Source: JBBQTU01 sp038213005
Lineage (GTDB): Bacteria; Planctomycetota; Phycisphaerae; Tepidisphaerales; Tepidisphaeraceae
DNA: 19,371 bases
Reading direction: 5' to 3'
Assembly (NCBI GenBank): GCA_038213005.1
Contig: JBBQTU010000054.1
Coordinates: forward strand, 1 to 19,371
The translations under genes were made by a program, and so were the position numbers. The notes beneath the pieces are model-generated. The model worked only from the letters and a program-made list of their open reading frames with translations. It was not told the DNA's origin and did not search any database. Shown here piece by piece: positions 7,634-13,915 of the stretch; within the stretch, counting starts at the first letter, position 1; the number at the start of each line of letters is the position of its first letter.

Positions 7634-8167
7634 TCATGTGGGCTCAATAGAATCGACAAACTCAGCGCCTGCGTAGACCTCGCTCAGGGGCAATTCGATG
7701 CCGATTGACTGGATTGTGACGGTGCGGTCGAGCCCTGATGTGGGCGTGAGCAGCCACGTTCCTCCGGCTTGGCGGAGAAAGCTTTCAGCCCGCGGCGAGG
7801 CCTGCGAAAACAGGACGTATTCTTCCAGAGACTCAAGCTGCCGGTATCGGCCGAACTTTTCGCCCCGGTCATAGGCTTCGGTGCTGGGCGAGAGGATTTC
7901 GATCAGGACACGCGGGTTGGTGATGGTCTGTCCGGTCGGGTCGTTGGGGTCAATATCCGGCCTGCCACAGAAAATGGTTGCATCAGGATATGTGTAGAGC
8001 ACTGTGCGCGGGATGCGAACGCGAAGGTTACTATCGTAAACGCCGCAGGGCTTACCCTTAAGCTGAATCCCGATCTCCCGTAGCACGTTTGCCGTAATCA
8101 GGCTGTGCTGGGGGGTTCCGCCGGACATGAGCAGAATCTCTCCGTCGCGGTACTCATGCTTGTCCAA
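7634..8167 (-). CDS. Uma2-family (DUF820) PD-(D/E)xK nuclease-like protein, 5' end irregular
   Basis: 177 residues from the only in-frame start, a TTG at 8167 with no ribosome site. Family marks: KHEYRDGEI, MSGGTPQHS, YPDATIFCG (first acidic residue), VLIEILSPST (second acidic residue), then DRGEKFGRYRQL and EEYVLFSQ. These match the Uma2 fold, a restriction-endonuclease-like domain that is multiplied in planctomycetes and cyanobacteria and has no settled function. Homology clearly continues upstream of the TTG: the same frame reads DYSIADYLRREHDA, exactly the usual Uma2 beginning, before meeting a TAA at 8228-8230 with no ATG, GTG or TTG between. So the start is either lost by an indel near 8210-8250 or uses a rare codon (an ATC lies in SIADYL). 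It may be a recent pseudogene. It is divergent from tRNA-Ser. Confidence 0.8.
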   Translation of the reverse strand: MDKHEYRDGEILLMSGGTPQHSLITANVLREIGIQLKGKPCGVYDSNLRVRIPRTVLYTYPDATIFCGRPDIDPNDPTGQTITNPRVLIEILSPSTEAYDRGEKFGRYRQLESLEEYVLFSQASPRAESFLRQAGGTWLLTPTSGLDRTVTIQSIGIELPLSEVYAGAEFVDSIEPT

Positions 8168-8319
8168 GGCATCGTGTTCACGCCGGAGATAGTCCGCGAT
8201 GGAATAGTCGCGGCCTGCGACCTTCGGTTACGCAGTACCGATCTGGCGATGCCACCCTGATTGGGGTGGGCATCAGGACGGCGTCACGCAGCCAATCCTG
8301 CGCCGCCCAGAATGCCGGT

Positions 8320-8349
8320 TTGACCCCTGCGCCCGGAGTCTGTTATATT
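8320..8349 (+). promoter_or_regulatory. Sigma-70 promoter of tRNA-Ser
   Basis: TTGACC (8320-8325; 5 of 6 to the -35 consensus) and TATATT (8344-8349; 5 of 6 to -10) are 18 bases apart. Initiation near 8356 would leave a leader of about 38 bases before the tRNA. The G/C-rich segment after the -10 fits a stable-RNA discriminator. Confidence 0.6.
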
Positions 8350-8393
8350 CGCCGTTTCGCGCAACCACTCTTTGCGGGGTCGGTTGTGACGCT

Positions 8394-8482
8394 GGAGAGG
8401 TGTCCGAGTGGCCGAAGGAGCAGCACTGGAAATGCTGTAATGGGCTTAAACCCATTCGAGGGTTCGAATCCCTCCCTCTCCG
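8394..8482 (+). tRNA. tRNA-Ser (anticodon GGA)
   Basis: The cloverleaf can be drawn fully. Acceptor GGAGAGG (8394-8400) pairs with CCTCTCC (8475-8481), with G8482 as discriminator. Anticodon stem CAGCA (8421-8425) pairs with TGCTG (8433-8437) around CTGGAAA; anticodon GGA (8428-8430) reads UCC and UCU. A long class II variable arm (8438-8457) contains ATGGG...CCCAT. The T-arm is GAGGG TTCGAAT CCCTC (8458-8474). The 3' CCA is not encoded; TTTT follows directly and may help termination. The long variable arm and G discriminator are as expected for serine identity. Confidence 0.98.
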
Positions 8483-8544
8483 TTTTGGGTTCATCCGGCG
8501 TGCGGAAGGAGTCTCAAGAGATCCCGTATTGATGAGTCAGATGC

Positions 8545-8676
8545 TCAACGCTGGCATGTTAGCGCAGAGCCCAGCTTTTCCGCTGATTTCCGCTTGAGTG
8601 CTTCGTGGACGCGGCTGTCCTCTCCAAGTCCCATGGTGCGCGCCTTCCCCGCATCACGTAGGAGACGGATGCTCAC
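8545..8676 (-). CDS. Small hypothetical ORF overlapping the end of the next upstream gene
   Basis: Forty-three codons from a GTG at 8676 to a TGA at 8545, reading MSIRLLRDAGKARTMGLGED and then RVHEALKRKSAEKLGSALT. It overlaps the tail of the 8654-9103 frame in a different register. The composition (charged, helical, no rare-residue clutter) is protein-like, and the frame also runs upstream to a TTG at 8706. It has no clear ribosome site. It may be a separate small gene translated by coupling, or the real C-terminus of the upstream gene displaced by an indel. Family not recognised. Confidence 0.3.
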   Translation of the reverse strand: MSIRLLRDAGKARTMGLGEDSRVHEALKRKSAEKLGSALTCQR

Positions 8677-9103
8677 TTCGAAGACGTGCAGCCAGTTTGA
8701 GATCAAAATCTTTGAAGATCAGTGTACGTGGATCTTTACGGGTGCTTGGCCTGCTAACACGCTGGCGTATAACATACCCTTCATTGGTGCTCAACCATTC
8801 GACTACAGTCTCCGCCAAACGCGGTTCCGTTGGCAAGAATTCCAGTGAGCACCAGAGCAGTGCTTCTGGATCGATCACTTCGTGGGGATGTAAATCTGTC
8901 CGTTCAGATACAATTAGGTATTTTGAGCGGCGAATCCAGTGGAATGGCAGCGACTGGGTTGATCGACCTGCCGCGAGCGAAGCTGAATAGAGTTCCTTCT
9001 CCTGTTGCGGCGTACCAAGATGCGATTTGCCAGACGTAGCCGGTCCAGCGTATCTCGAACATCCCACCTTTGATGCCGTCAAAGGAACCTGAAGGGGACG
9101 CAA
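8654..9103 (-). CDS. Hypothetical protein, probably decaying gene
   Basis: 149 residues from a TTG at 9103. The part from about residue 50 onward is convincing: PFHWIRRSKYLIVSERTD, then HPHEVIDPEALLWCSLEFLP, EPRLAETVVEWLSTNEGYVI and RKDPRTLIFKDFDLKLAARL. It has a helical pattern that vaguely resembles uncharacterised winged-helix-like proteins; I cannot name a family. The first ~45 residues look random, while another minus-strand frame over the same bases (about 8975-9045) reads VRDTLDRLRLANRILVRR, which looks more coding. At the 3' end a further frame (8545-8676) also looks coding. The simplest view is one gene with two or more indels. The stretch is visibly less GC-rich than its neighbours, suggesting foreign origin. 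Confidence 0.4.
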   Translation of the reverse strand: MRPLQVPLTASKVGCSRYAGPATSGKSHLGTPQQEKELYSASLAAGRSTQSLPFHWIRRSKYLIVSERTDLHPHEVIDPEALLWCSLEFLPTEPRLAETVVEWLSTNEGYVIRQRVSRPSTRKDPRTLIFKDFDLKLAARLRSEHPSPT

Positions 9104-9147
9104 TTAGTGGTATTGAATGCTTTCGGTCAACGGCTCCCGTCGACTAC

Positions 9148-9360
9148 TCACCGGTCATTCATGTGCGGGCGGGGACGCCTCGCACTACTGTTCGGCGGGT
9201 TGGCGCTTGGGGTGTGGCGCTGCGAGGGTCGCGTGTTTGGCGAGGGACCGGATGGGCGGCCGGGGCGGCCGGCCCCACTTGGGGTGCGACGCAGGATATT
9301 GATAGCCCGGCCGACCAAGATCACGATGATCGACAGCGAAATCAGTGCTTGGAGCATCAT
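9148..9360 (-). CDS. Small single-pass membrane protein with Pro/Arg-rich tail
   Basis: 70 residues. An N-terminal hydrophobic helix (LQALISLSIIVILVGRAINI, residues 3-22) is followed by LRR and a tail dominated by Pro, Arg, Ser and Asn, likely disordered and cytoplasmic by the positive-inside rule. The ATG at 9360 is only 6 bases after the stop of the 118-residue membrane protein on the same strand, so the two are probably co-translated. No family is recognised. The low-complexity tail makes the downstream half less certain as coding sequence, but the helix right after the neighbouring stop argues for a real gene. Confidence 0.5.
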   Translation of the reverse strand: MMLQALISLSIIVILVGRAINILRRTPSGAGRPGRPSGPSPNTRPSQRHTPSANPPNSSARRPRPHMNDR

Positions 9361-9366
9361 GAGGGC

Positions 9367-9723
9367 CTAGTGAAAGCACCGGGGCATCGGTCGGCGATAC
9401 CGGACAAGCAGTCGCCGCGTCTGAAAGAGAGCCGCGCCCACCACGCTGAATGCCCCCACCGAAAGCAGAATGACGGCCGAGCGCTTCCACTCTCTCCCCT
9501 GGGCCATGCGCTGCTGCGCGATCCCATAGCTCGTCAATATCCACACCCCGGCCGCCAGGATGAGCACCACCTGGGCCAGCCTGGCCACCCACCGCCGTGG
9601 GACCAACAGCAGAAAGCACATCGCAATAGACACCACCGCCAGCAGGGAATTCCCCCCGTGCAGCCAGTGGGCCGTCAGAGCGAGGAAACTGAGGATCGCC
9701 GGCAGCAATAGCATGAGATTCAT
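9367..9723 (-). CDS. Hypothetical integral membrane protein
   Basis: 118 residues with about four hydrophobic spans: near 2-22 (LMLLLPAILSFLALTAHWL), 27-43 (LLAVVSIAMCFLLLVP), 50-67 (AQVVLILAAGVWILTSYG) and 82-101 (AVILLSVGAFSVVGAALF), then a basic tail (TRRLLVRYRR). The layout resembles a widespread uncharacterised membrane family with MNLLLLIPA-type starts, an RR-W-ARL turn and a QQRxAxGxxWxR loop between spans 3 and 4. The function is not known. The ATG at 9723 has GGAG 10 bases upstream. It forms a two-gene unit with the 70-residue membrane protein. Confidence 0.75.
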   Translation of the reverse strand: MNLMLLLPAILSFLALTAHWLHGGNSLLAVVSIAMCFLLLVPRRWVARLAQVVLILAAGVWILTSYGIAQQRMAQGREWKRSAVILLSVGAFSVVGAALFQTRRLLVRYRRPMPRCFH

Positions 9724-9812
9724 GGGGTAGCTTCTCCATTATGGTCACTGCAAAGACCCACACTTTGGGGGCGATTGCACCGCTGGTAGTGTAGCGCCGA
9801 TAAGGCCTGCCC

Positions 9813-10161
9813 GGGGGCGTGCCCGCTTTTCCGGGCGGCCGCGCAATGTGGAGATCGGTCGCCCCATTGAGCGGCAGCGGAGTATGGACTCGCTGCCGCG
9901 AGGCGGGAATTGCTACAAGCGAGGGCGCATGTGCCACGGGTGCGCTGCTGCTCAATGGGGCTGGATTTCCGGGCAGATGCAAGTTGCGCGTCAGCGCGTG
10001 TTTGGAGCGAATACGGTGCTGAAAGAGGTGTGGCCCGTTCAGGGCTCATTCAGGGTGAATGGCTCTTACCCAAGGCTGCGCGAGTACGCTTCCCCTGGGC
10101 TTACGAATCCCGCCCCGTTGGGGCTAAGAAATCGTGTGCCCGGAAAAACGGGCACGCCCCC
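9813..10161. repeat. 349-bp palindrome-rich element bounded by 24-bp inverted repeats (MITE- or REP-like)
   Basis: The ends, 9813-9836 and 10138-10161, are inverted copies of GGGGGCGTGCCCGYTTTTCC+GGGC, 23 of 24 identical. Each end is itself a hairpin; the right one is perfect (GTGCCCG-GAAAAA-CGGGCAC). Inside: GCGGCAGCG (9871-9879) with CGCTGCCGC (9891-9899); a 17-base inverted pair, 9862-9878 with 9944-9960, 16 of 17 matching and overlapping the former; GCCCGTTCAGGGC near 10037; and CCCCGTTGGGG near 10114. The style recalls the dispersed palindromic intergenic repeats of planctomycete genomes (recollection, not checked). Open frames across it (for example 9848-10258) look non-coding. No transposase is present, so if mobile it would be non-autonomous. 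It occupies most of the 9724-10254 gap. Confidence 0.55.
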
Positions 10162-10184
10162 GCCCGAAACCCTCGCATATTCAG

Positions 10185-10212
10185 TTGAGTCCCGCCTGCG
10201 AGTTGGTATCAT
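10185..10212 (+). promoter_or_regulatory. Candidate sigma-70 promoter for the 10255 gene
   Basis: TTGAGT (10185-10190; 4 of 6) and TATCAT (10207-10212; 5 of 6) are 16 bases apart. Initiation near 10219 would place either proposed ATG (10255 or 10279) 36-60 bases downstream. It lies just outside the palindromic element. Confidence 0.45.
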
Positions 10213-10254
10213 GCCCAGTCGCACGTCTCTGGGCAGTGGCTGTGGCTGGCAAAA

Positions 10255-11265
10255 ATGACCTTAGGCAGCGTGTCCGATATGGCAAACGTGATGATACAAC
10301 CCTGTCGCAGCGCCCTCCAGAAGGCGTGGGCACTCGGCCGGAAAACCGGCGCTGAGGATCCGCGCATCCGCCCCATGGTCGCTGACGCCCATGACTATTC
10401 CACCTTTGAAACGTTCCGCACCGCCCACCGCGGCCGGCTGGAGATCAAGGATATCTTCGCGGCCTGGGACGAGCACATCATGCGCATCGCCGAGCGAGAG
10501 GGCCGCCGCCTGGGGTTCCGCATGGACGGAGCCAGCTCCCATTGGGATATATTCCTCGCCAAAGTGGTCCTTCCTCTGAAGAACGCATTCTGGATCGGCT
10601 GGGAAAGCCAGGTGCGGCTGGACCAGATGTATGCCGCCGCCAGAAAGCGGGCGATCATCGCCGGGACCCTCACTACCGGCGGGGCCAAGGTCTTTCCTGC
10701 CACGCAGGTCGCTGCCCGCGTACAAAAGCCCGAAGTCGAAGAGCCCGGTGACGATGCGTTCCTGATGTCGATCACCGAATCGCCCGAAAGCCCCTCGGGG
10801 ACCACGCGCCGCCCGGCCGTCACCGTGCTGGCCGCCAGCAGGCTGCTGGCACGAGTCAAAAAACCCGAAGTCGAAGCACTCGGCGACGAGGTCTTCCTGA
10901 TGTCCGTGACCGAGCCCGCGCCCGGCGCCGATGCCAGGAGGCCCGCAGCATCCGTGCTGGAAGCTCGCAAACTGCTGGATCGCGTCCACAAGCCCGACAT
11001 TGACGAGGCGGGTGACGACGGCTTCCTGCTATCGGTCACCGAAGATGGACAGGCGAGGCTGGCGCCCGGCGTCCTGGCCGCCAGCAAGCTCGTTGCCGCA
11101 CCCGCAGCGCCGGCCCTGGTCGATATCACCGACGTGGATCTGTGGCATGCGGACGACTCGCCCTCGGCAGACATCTCTGCCAGGCCCAGTCTCGTCGCCG
11201 CGCAGCCAGCCGAAAAACCCGCCGACAGCAGCGATGACGACCTGATAGACCTGTACGAAGCCTAG
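10255..11265 (+). CDS. Hypothetical protein with threefold KPEVE...GD..FLMSVTE repeat
   Basis: 336 residues from ATG 10255; ATG 10279 (MANVMIQ) is an equal candidate, as neither has a clear ribosome site. Residues about 35-140 form a helical domain rich in Arg and aromatic residues (KDIFAAWDEHIMRIAEREG, HWDIFLAKVVLPLKNAFWIG). From about 149 the protein becomes repetitive: A-x-x-(L/V)-x-A/D-RVxKPE(V/I)(E/D)xxGDxxFL(M/L)S(V/I)TE occurs starting near residues 149, 194 and 237, with a degenerate fourth copy near 276. Spacing is 45, 43 and 39 residues, joined by Pro/Ala/Thr linkers. The end is acidic (DSSDDDLIDLYEA). No signal peptide or membrane span is visible, so it is probably cytoplasmic. It looks like a folded head with a tail presenting repeated short linear motifs. 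Family unknown. It converges with the lipoprotein gene. Confidence 0.8.
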   Translation: MTLGSVSDMANVMIQPCRSALQKAWALGRKTGAEDPRIRPMVADAHDYSTFETFRTAHRGRLEIKDIFAAWDEHIMRIAEREGRRLGFRMDGASSHWDIFLAKVVLPLKNAFWIGWESQVRLDQMYAAARKRAIIAGTLTTGGAKVFPATQVAARVQKPEVEEPGDDAFLMSITESPESPSGTTRRPAVTVLAASRLLARVKKPEVEALGDEVFLMSVTEPAPGADARRPAASVLEARKLLDRVHKPDIDEAGDDGFLLSVTEDGQARLAPGVLAASKLVAAPAAPALVDITDVDLWHADDSPSADISARPSLVAAQPAEKPADSSDDDLIDLYEA

Positions 11266-11391
11266 CGCATTGTCAACGCTTTGATTTAGAGTGTTAGGGT
11301 GGGTGGCATGGCCAGGTCGGTATTCCGAGATGGCCATGATTGTCGGCCATCCCATCCCCACTGGCTATCCGCGCTTGTCACCGCCAGATGT

Positions 11392-12927
11392 TCAGTGCCC
11401 TCGCGACCCTTTGTCATCCTGCGGGCCGCCCTGCTCCCGTTGGCCCGGCACCTCGGCGGGATCTGCCTTATCACGACGATCCTGTTTCGCTCCGCCCCGC
11501 CCCGCCGCGTCGGCACGGGCCTGATCCGCCTTGCGACCAGTTTCGTCCGGTGTCGCCGGGGGGTGCTTGGGCTGGTTTCGTGCGGGTGCTGGCGCGGGCG
11601 CGGGCGCCGCTGCCGGAGCACCCTGGCCCTTGTCACGTCGGTCCTGCGTGGCCCCAGATCGTCCAGCCGCATCGCCTCGGGTCTGGTCTGGCTTGCGCTC
11701 GGTTTCCACCGGCTTTGCGGGCGATGGTTTCGGCTCGTTTCGTGCCGGGGTCGGCGCGGGCGCAGGCGCGGGCACTGGACGAGGACCCGGTGCCGGGGCC
11801 GCAGTTGCCGGCCGCTTCCATGGCGCAGGCTTGACCGGCTCCGGTTGAACTCGTGGCGTTTCCTGCGGCTTGGCTGCCTCCGGTTTCACCGGGGCGACAG
11901 GCTCACGCCCTGGGCGTACGCGCTGAGGCACCTGAGGTTGCGGCTGAGGCTGCGCCGCCGGCCGCTGGGGCTGCGCCGGTCTGACCGGAGATATCGCCTC
12001 GCGTCGCGGCACCGGCACCAGTTGCGCCGCCGGCGGCAGCGCCTTGGGACGATAGACGGCGACCTCATTATCGCGGCGGGCTTCGTCGACGCTCCCGACC
12101 TGCCTCATTCTCGCACGTTCAACCTTCCGCCCGGTGACGCGCTGCACATGCTCCACCGAAAGGCTGCGATTCACAACCGTGTTGTTGATCACGGTAATAT
12201 GAGTGATGTTGGTCGTGTTATTGATGATCGTCACGTTCTGCCGGGCATCCACCATGTGCCGGCTGATATGAGGCTCCACCATCTCCCGCTCGCGGACAAA
12301 GCAGTACTGCGATGCCGGGATCGATCGCGTGTAGTATTCGTTGACCTCCACGCCCACTGACGGCCCCAGCGGCGCCCAGCCGATGTATCCCCCGCCGCTG
12401 CGCCACGCCACCCACGCCGGCGCCCAGACCGAACCAGGCACCCAGATCCAACCCTGCCGGACATCAAGGAACCACCGCCCGTAGTGGCACGTGGCATAGC
12501 CCCATGGCTCTGCGCTCACCCAGGTCCAGCCACAGTCCGCATAAGCCCAGCGCCCCACCGTGTACGGACGCCACGCCGGGTCAACACCCATCGGCCGCCA
12601 GCACCGGCCGTAACTGCCGACAACCACCCACTGCCCGTACGGGGATAGTTCCTGATAGAACCCCGCCACAATCGGCTCGGACGGGGGTTCCTGAACGATC
12701 ACCGGCGGGGGAGCCGGGATCATCATCGCGCCAGGTGCCTGCATGACCACTGGGCCCGGCTCCTGTACTTCCGCTGGCGACGGTGGCGGCGGCGGTGCCG
12801 GAGTGTAGTAGCCGGGAGGATAGTAGGTTATCGGCTGCTCCGGCCGAGGCTGATAGTCGTCATGACAGCCAGCCAGCACCACGATACCGGTCGCCGCGAC
12901 GCACCGAAGCACACGGGCACCACGCAT
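11392..12927 (-). CDS. Proline-rich outer-surface lipoprotein with DUF6600-like domain
   Basis: 511 residues from ATG 12927, chosen because AGGAG lies 5 bases upstream and it begins the signal peptide directly (an ATG at 12948 would add seven residues). The lipobox VVLAGC gives a lipidated Cys21. Then come a Pro/Tyr-rich spacer, a Trp/Gly/Tyr-rich domain (about 95-200: SPYGQWVVVGSYGRCWRP, WRPYTVGRW, GWIWVPGSVWAP, GGYIGWAPLGP) matching the DUF6600-type repeats, and an Asn/Thr/Ile stretch (NVTIINNTTNITHITVINNT). The final ~230 residues are Pro/Ala/Gln/Arg-rich and contain a tandem duplication of about 47 residues (PARNEPKPSPAKP...TQDRRDK and PARNQPKHPPATP...KQDRRDK). The domain's function is unknown; an envelope structural or surface-binding role is inferred. 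Bases 11266-11391, between it and the convergent gene, hold no clear terminator. Confidence 0.9.
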   Translation of the reverse strand: MRGARVLRCVAATGIVVLAGCHDDYQPRPEQPITYYPPGYYTPAPPPPPSPAEVQEPGPVVMQAPGAMMIPAPPPVIVQEPPSEPIVAGFYQELSPYGQWVVVGSYGRCWRPMGVDPAWRPYTVGRWAYADCGWTWVSAEPWGYATCHYGRWFLDVRQGWIWVPGSVWAPAWVAWRSGGGYIGWAPLGPSVGVEVNEYYTRSIPASQYCFVREREMVEPHISRHMVDARQNVTIINNTTNITHITVINNTVVNRSLSVEHVQRVTGRKVERARMRQVGSVDEARRDNEVAVYRPKALPPAAQLVPVPRREAISPVRPAQPQRPAAQPQPQPQVPQRVRPGREPVAPVKPEAAKPQETPRVQPEPVKPAPWKRPATAAPAPGPRPVPAPAPAPTPARNEPKPSPAKPVETERKPDQTRGDAAGRSGATQDRRDKGQGAPAAAPAPAPAPARNQPKHPPATPDETGRKADQARADAAGRGGAKQDRRDKADPAEVPGQREQGGPQDDKGSRGH

Positions 12928-13223
12928 GAAAACTCCTCTTCCGGGCAAATCAGGGTATTCAGGATCGAGCCGCTACGGACATGATACTGGACACGCCAAG
13001 CCCGCAAAGGTGAGGCATGCCCTGCCAGTCTGTCGGGTCAACCCGCCGGCCATCAGGTCGAGGAAGAGTAGGGGGAATAGCCAATTCCCCTCCAAACCAC
13101 GCCGCGCGGAATAAACGAAAGCCTCCGGCGTTTGTAGTGTGAAAAGACCGCCCCTTGCAACGGCAGTGCGTGGTCACTTGACAGAATAAACCAACCGCCG
13201 CGATTGCGGCAGAGAGACTTGTT
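12928..13223. other. Divergent intergenic region
   Basis: About 296 bases between the divergent lipoprotein gene and the small exported-protein gene, so it should contain both promoters. A perfect TTGACA (13178-13183) points toward the right-hand gene, but no good -10 stands 16-18 bases downstream. AGGAG for the lipoprotein start lies at the left end. I see no gene, strong hairpin or repeat here. Confidence 0.5.
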
Positions 13224-13613
13224 ATGCGAAAGAGTGTAATTGCTTTGGGTGCTGTGTTTGCCGCGATGTCGTTCGCGTCCTTGGCCCCGCTGATGGCCGC
13301 CGACGAGCCCATCAAGCAGGAAAAGCCCGCCTCTGAATTCAAGCAGGCCCGTGGAACGATCACCAAGATCGAAAACCAGACCGTAACGGTCGAACGCAAA
13401 ATGGGCGAAGTCAAGACGGTGCAGACCGTGACGTTCACCTACACTGACAAGACCGAAATCGTCAGCAACAAGAAGGCCTATACTGAGGCGTTGAAGGTCG
13501 GCGACAAGATCACCGCGAAGCTCAACAAGGAAGACGTTGCGGTCCGCATTGAAGTCCGCACCGAGAAGCCCAAGAAGAACGGCGAAGGCAATAAGAACGC
13601 CGAAGCCAAGTAA
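13224..13613 (+). CDS. Small exported protein, OB-like (DUF5666-style) beta domain
   Basis: 129 residues. The signal peptide is clear: basic MRK, hydrophobic core to about residue 24, and a likely cut at MAA/DEP. The mature part has a beta-rich domain: ARGTITKIENQTVTVERK, TVTFTYTDKTEIV, ALKVGDKITAKL, VAVRIEVRTE. The order G-x-I-x-x-I, then T-V-x-V, then V-G-D-x-I/V, resembles the DUF5666 and OB-type domains found in small periplasmic proteins. The end is Lys/Asn/Glu-rich (KPKKNGEGNKNAEAK) and probably disordered. The ATG at 13224 has AGAGAG 7-8 bases upstream. A strong terminator follows, so it is a one-gene unit. Ligand and function are unknown. Confidence 0.8.
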   Translation: MRKSVIALGAVFAAMSFASLAPLMAADEPIKQEKPASEFKQARGTITKIENQTVTVERKMGEVKTVQTVTFTYTDKTEIVSNKKAYTEALKVGDKITAKLNKEDVAVRIEVRTEKPKKNGEGNKNAEAK

Positions 13614-13645
13614 CGCTCGTCCACCTTCTGGATGGATCCAATCCG

Positions 13646-13679
13646 ACCGGGCGGCCTCGTGCCGCCCGGTTGCATTTTT
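13646..13679 (+). terminator. Strong intrinsic terminator
   Basis: ACCGGGCGGC (13646-13655) pairs perfectly with GCCGCCCGGT (13661-13670) around the 5-base loop CTCGT and is followed by TGCATTTTTGG. It ends the 13224 gene, 32 bases after its stop. Confidence 0.92.
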
Positions 13680-13875
13680 GGAACATTCACTCGATCGTCA
13701 CATCATCAACGACGCACACAGCGGCATATCTCCCCGCAACAGAGTGGGGGGGCTTCCGGCTGGTGGGTGTGGCGGATGAAGTGGATGGATTCGCGCTGGT
13801 CGTTGGGTGCGGTCCAATGGCCCATCGCAAAAGCGAGGGGATTTCGGGCGTGGCGCGCCGCGGGGGTGATTTGGA
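13680..13875. other. Intergenic region upstream of icd
   Basis: About 200 bases between the terminator and the icd promoter. Plus-strand frames across it (for example 13632-13901) have the composition of chance open frames in GC-rich DNA. I see no RNA gene, repeat or operator here. Confidence 0.4.
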
Positions 13876-13904
13876 TTGACAGCCCGGCGCGCGGCGGCTA
13901 GTTT
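13876..13904 (+). promoter_or_regulatory. icd promoter placed to give a near-leaderless mRNA
   Basis: A perfect -35 TTGACA (13876-13881) is followed after exactly 17 bases by TAGTTT (13899-13904; 4 of 6 to -10). Transcription would begin about 13911-13912, only 4-5 bases before the ATG at 13916. No ribosome binding sequence lies between 13895 and 13915, which agrees with leaderless translation. Confidence 0.5.
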
Positions 13905-13915
13905 CAGCGCCGCTT

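Noticed and set aside
9848..10258. Plus-strand open frame of 136 codons
   Set aside because: It runs through the nested palindromes of the repeat element and has no protein-like pattern or ribosome site.
11266..11391. Terminator between the two convergent genes
   Set aside because: The G-rich and C-rich blocks (about 11297-11360) give only an imperfect, widely spaced pairing without a T-run.
11299..12360. Plus-strand open frame opposite the lipoprotein gene
   Set aside because: Arg/Leu-rich mirror of the Pro/Ala-rich tail; the minus strand has a signal peptide, lipobox and ribosome site.
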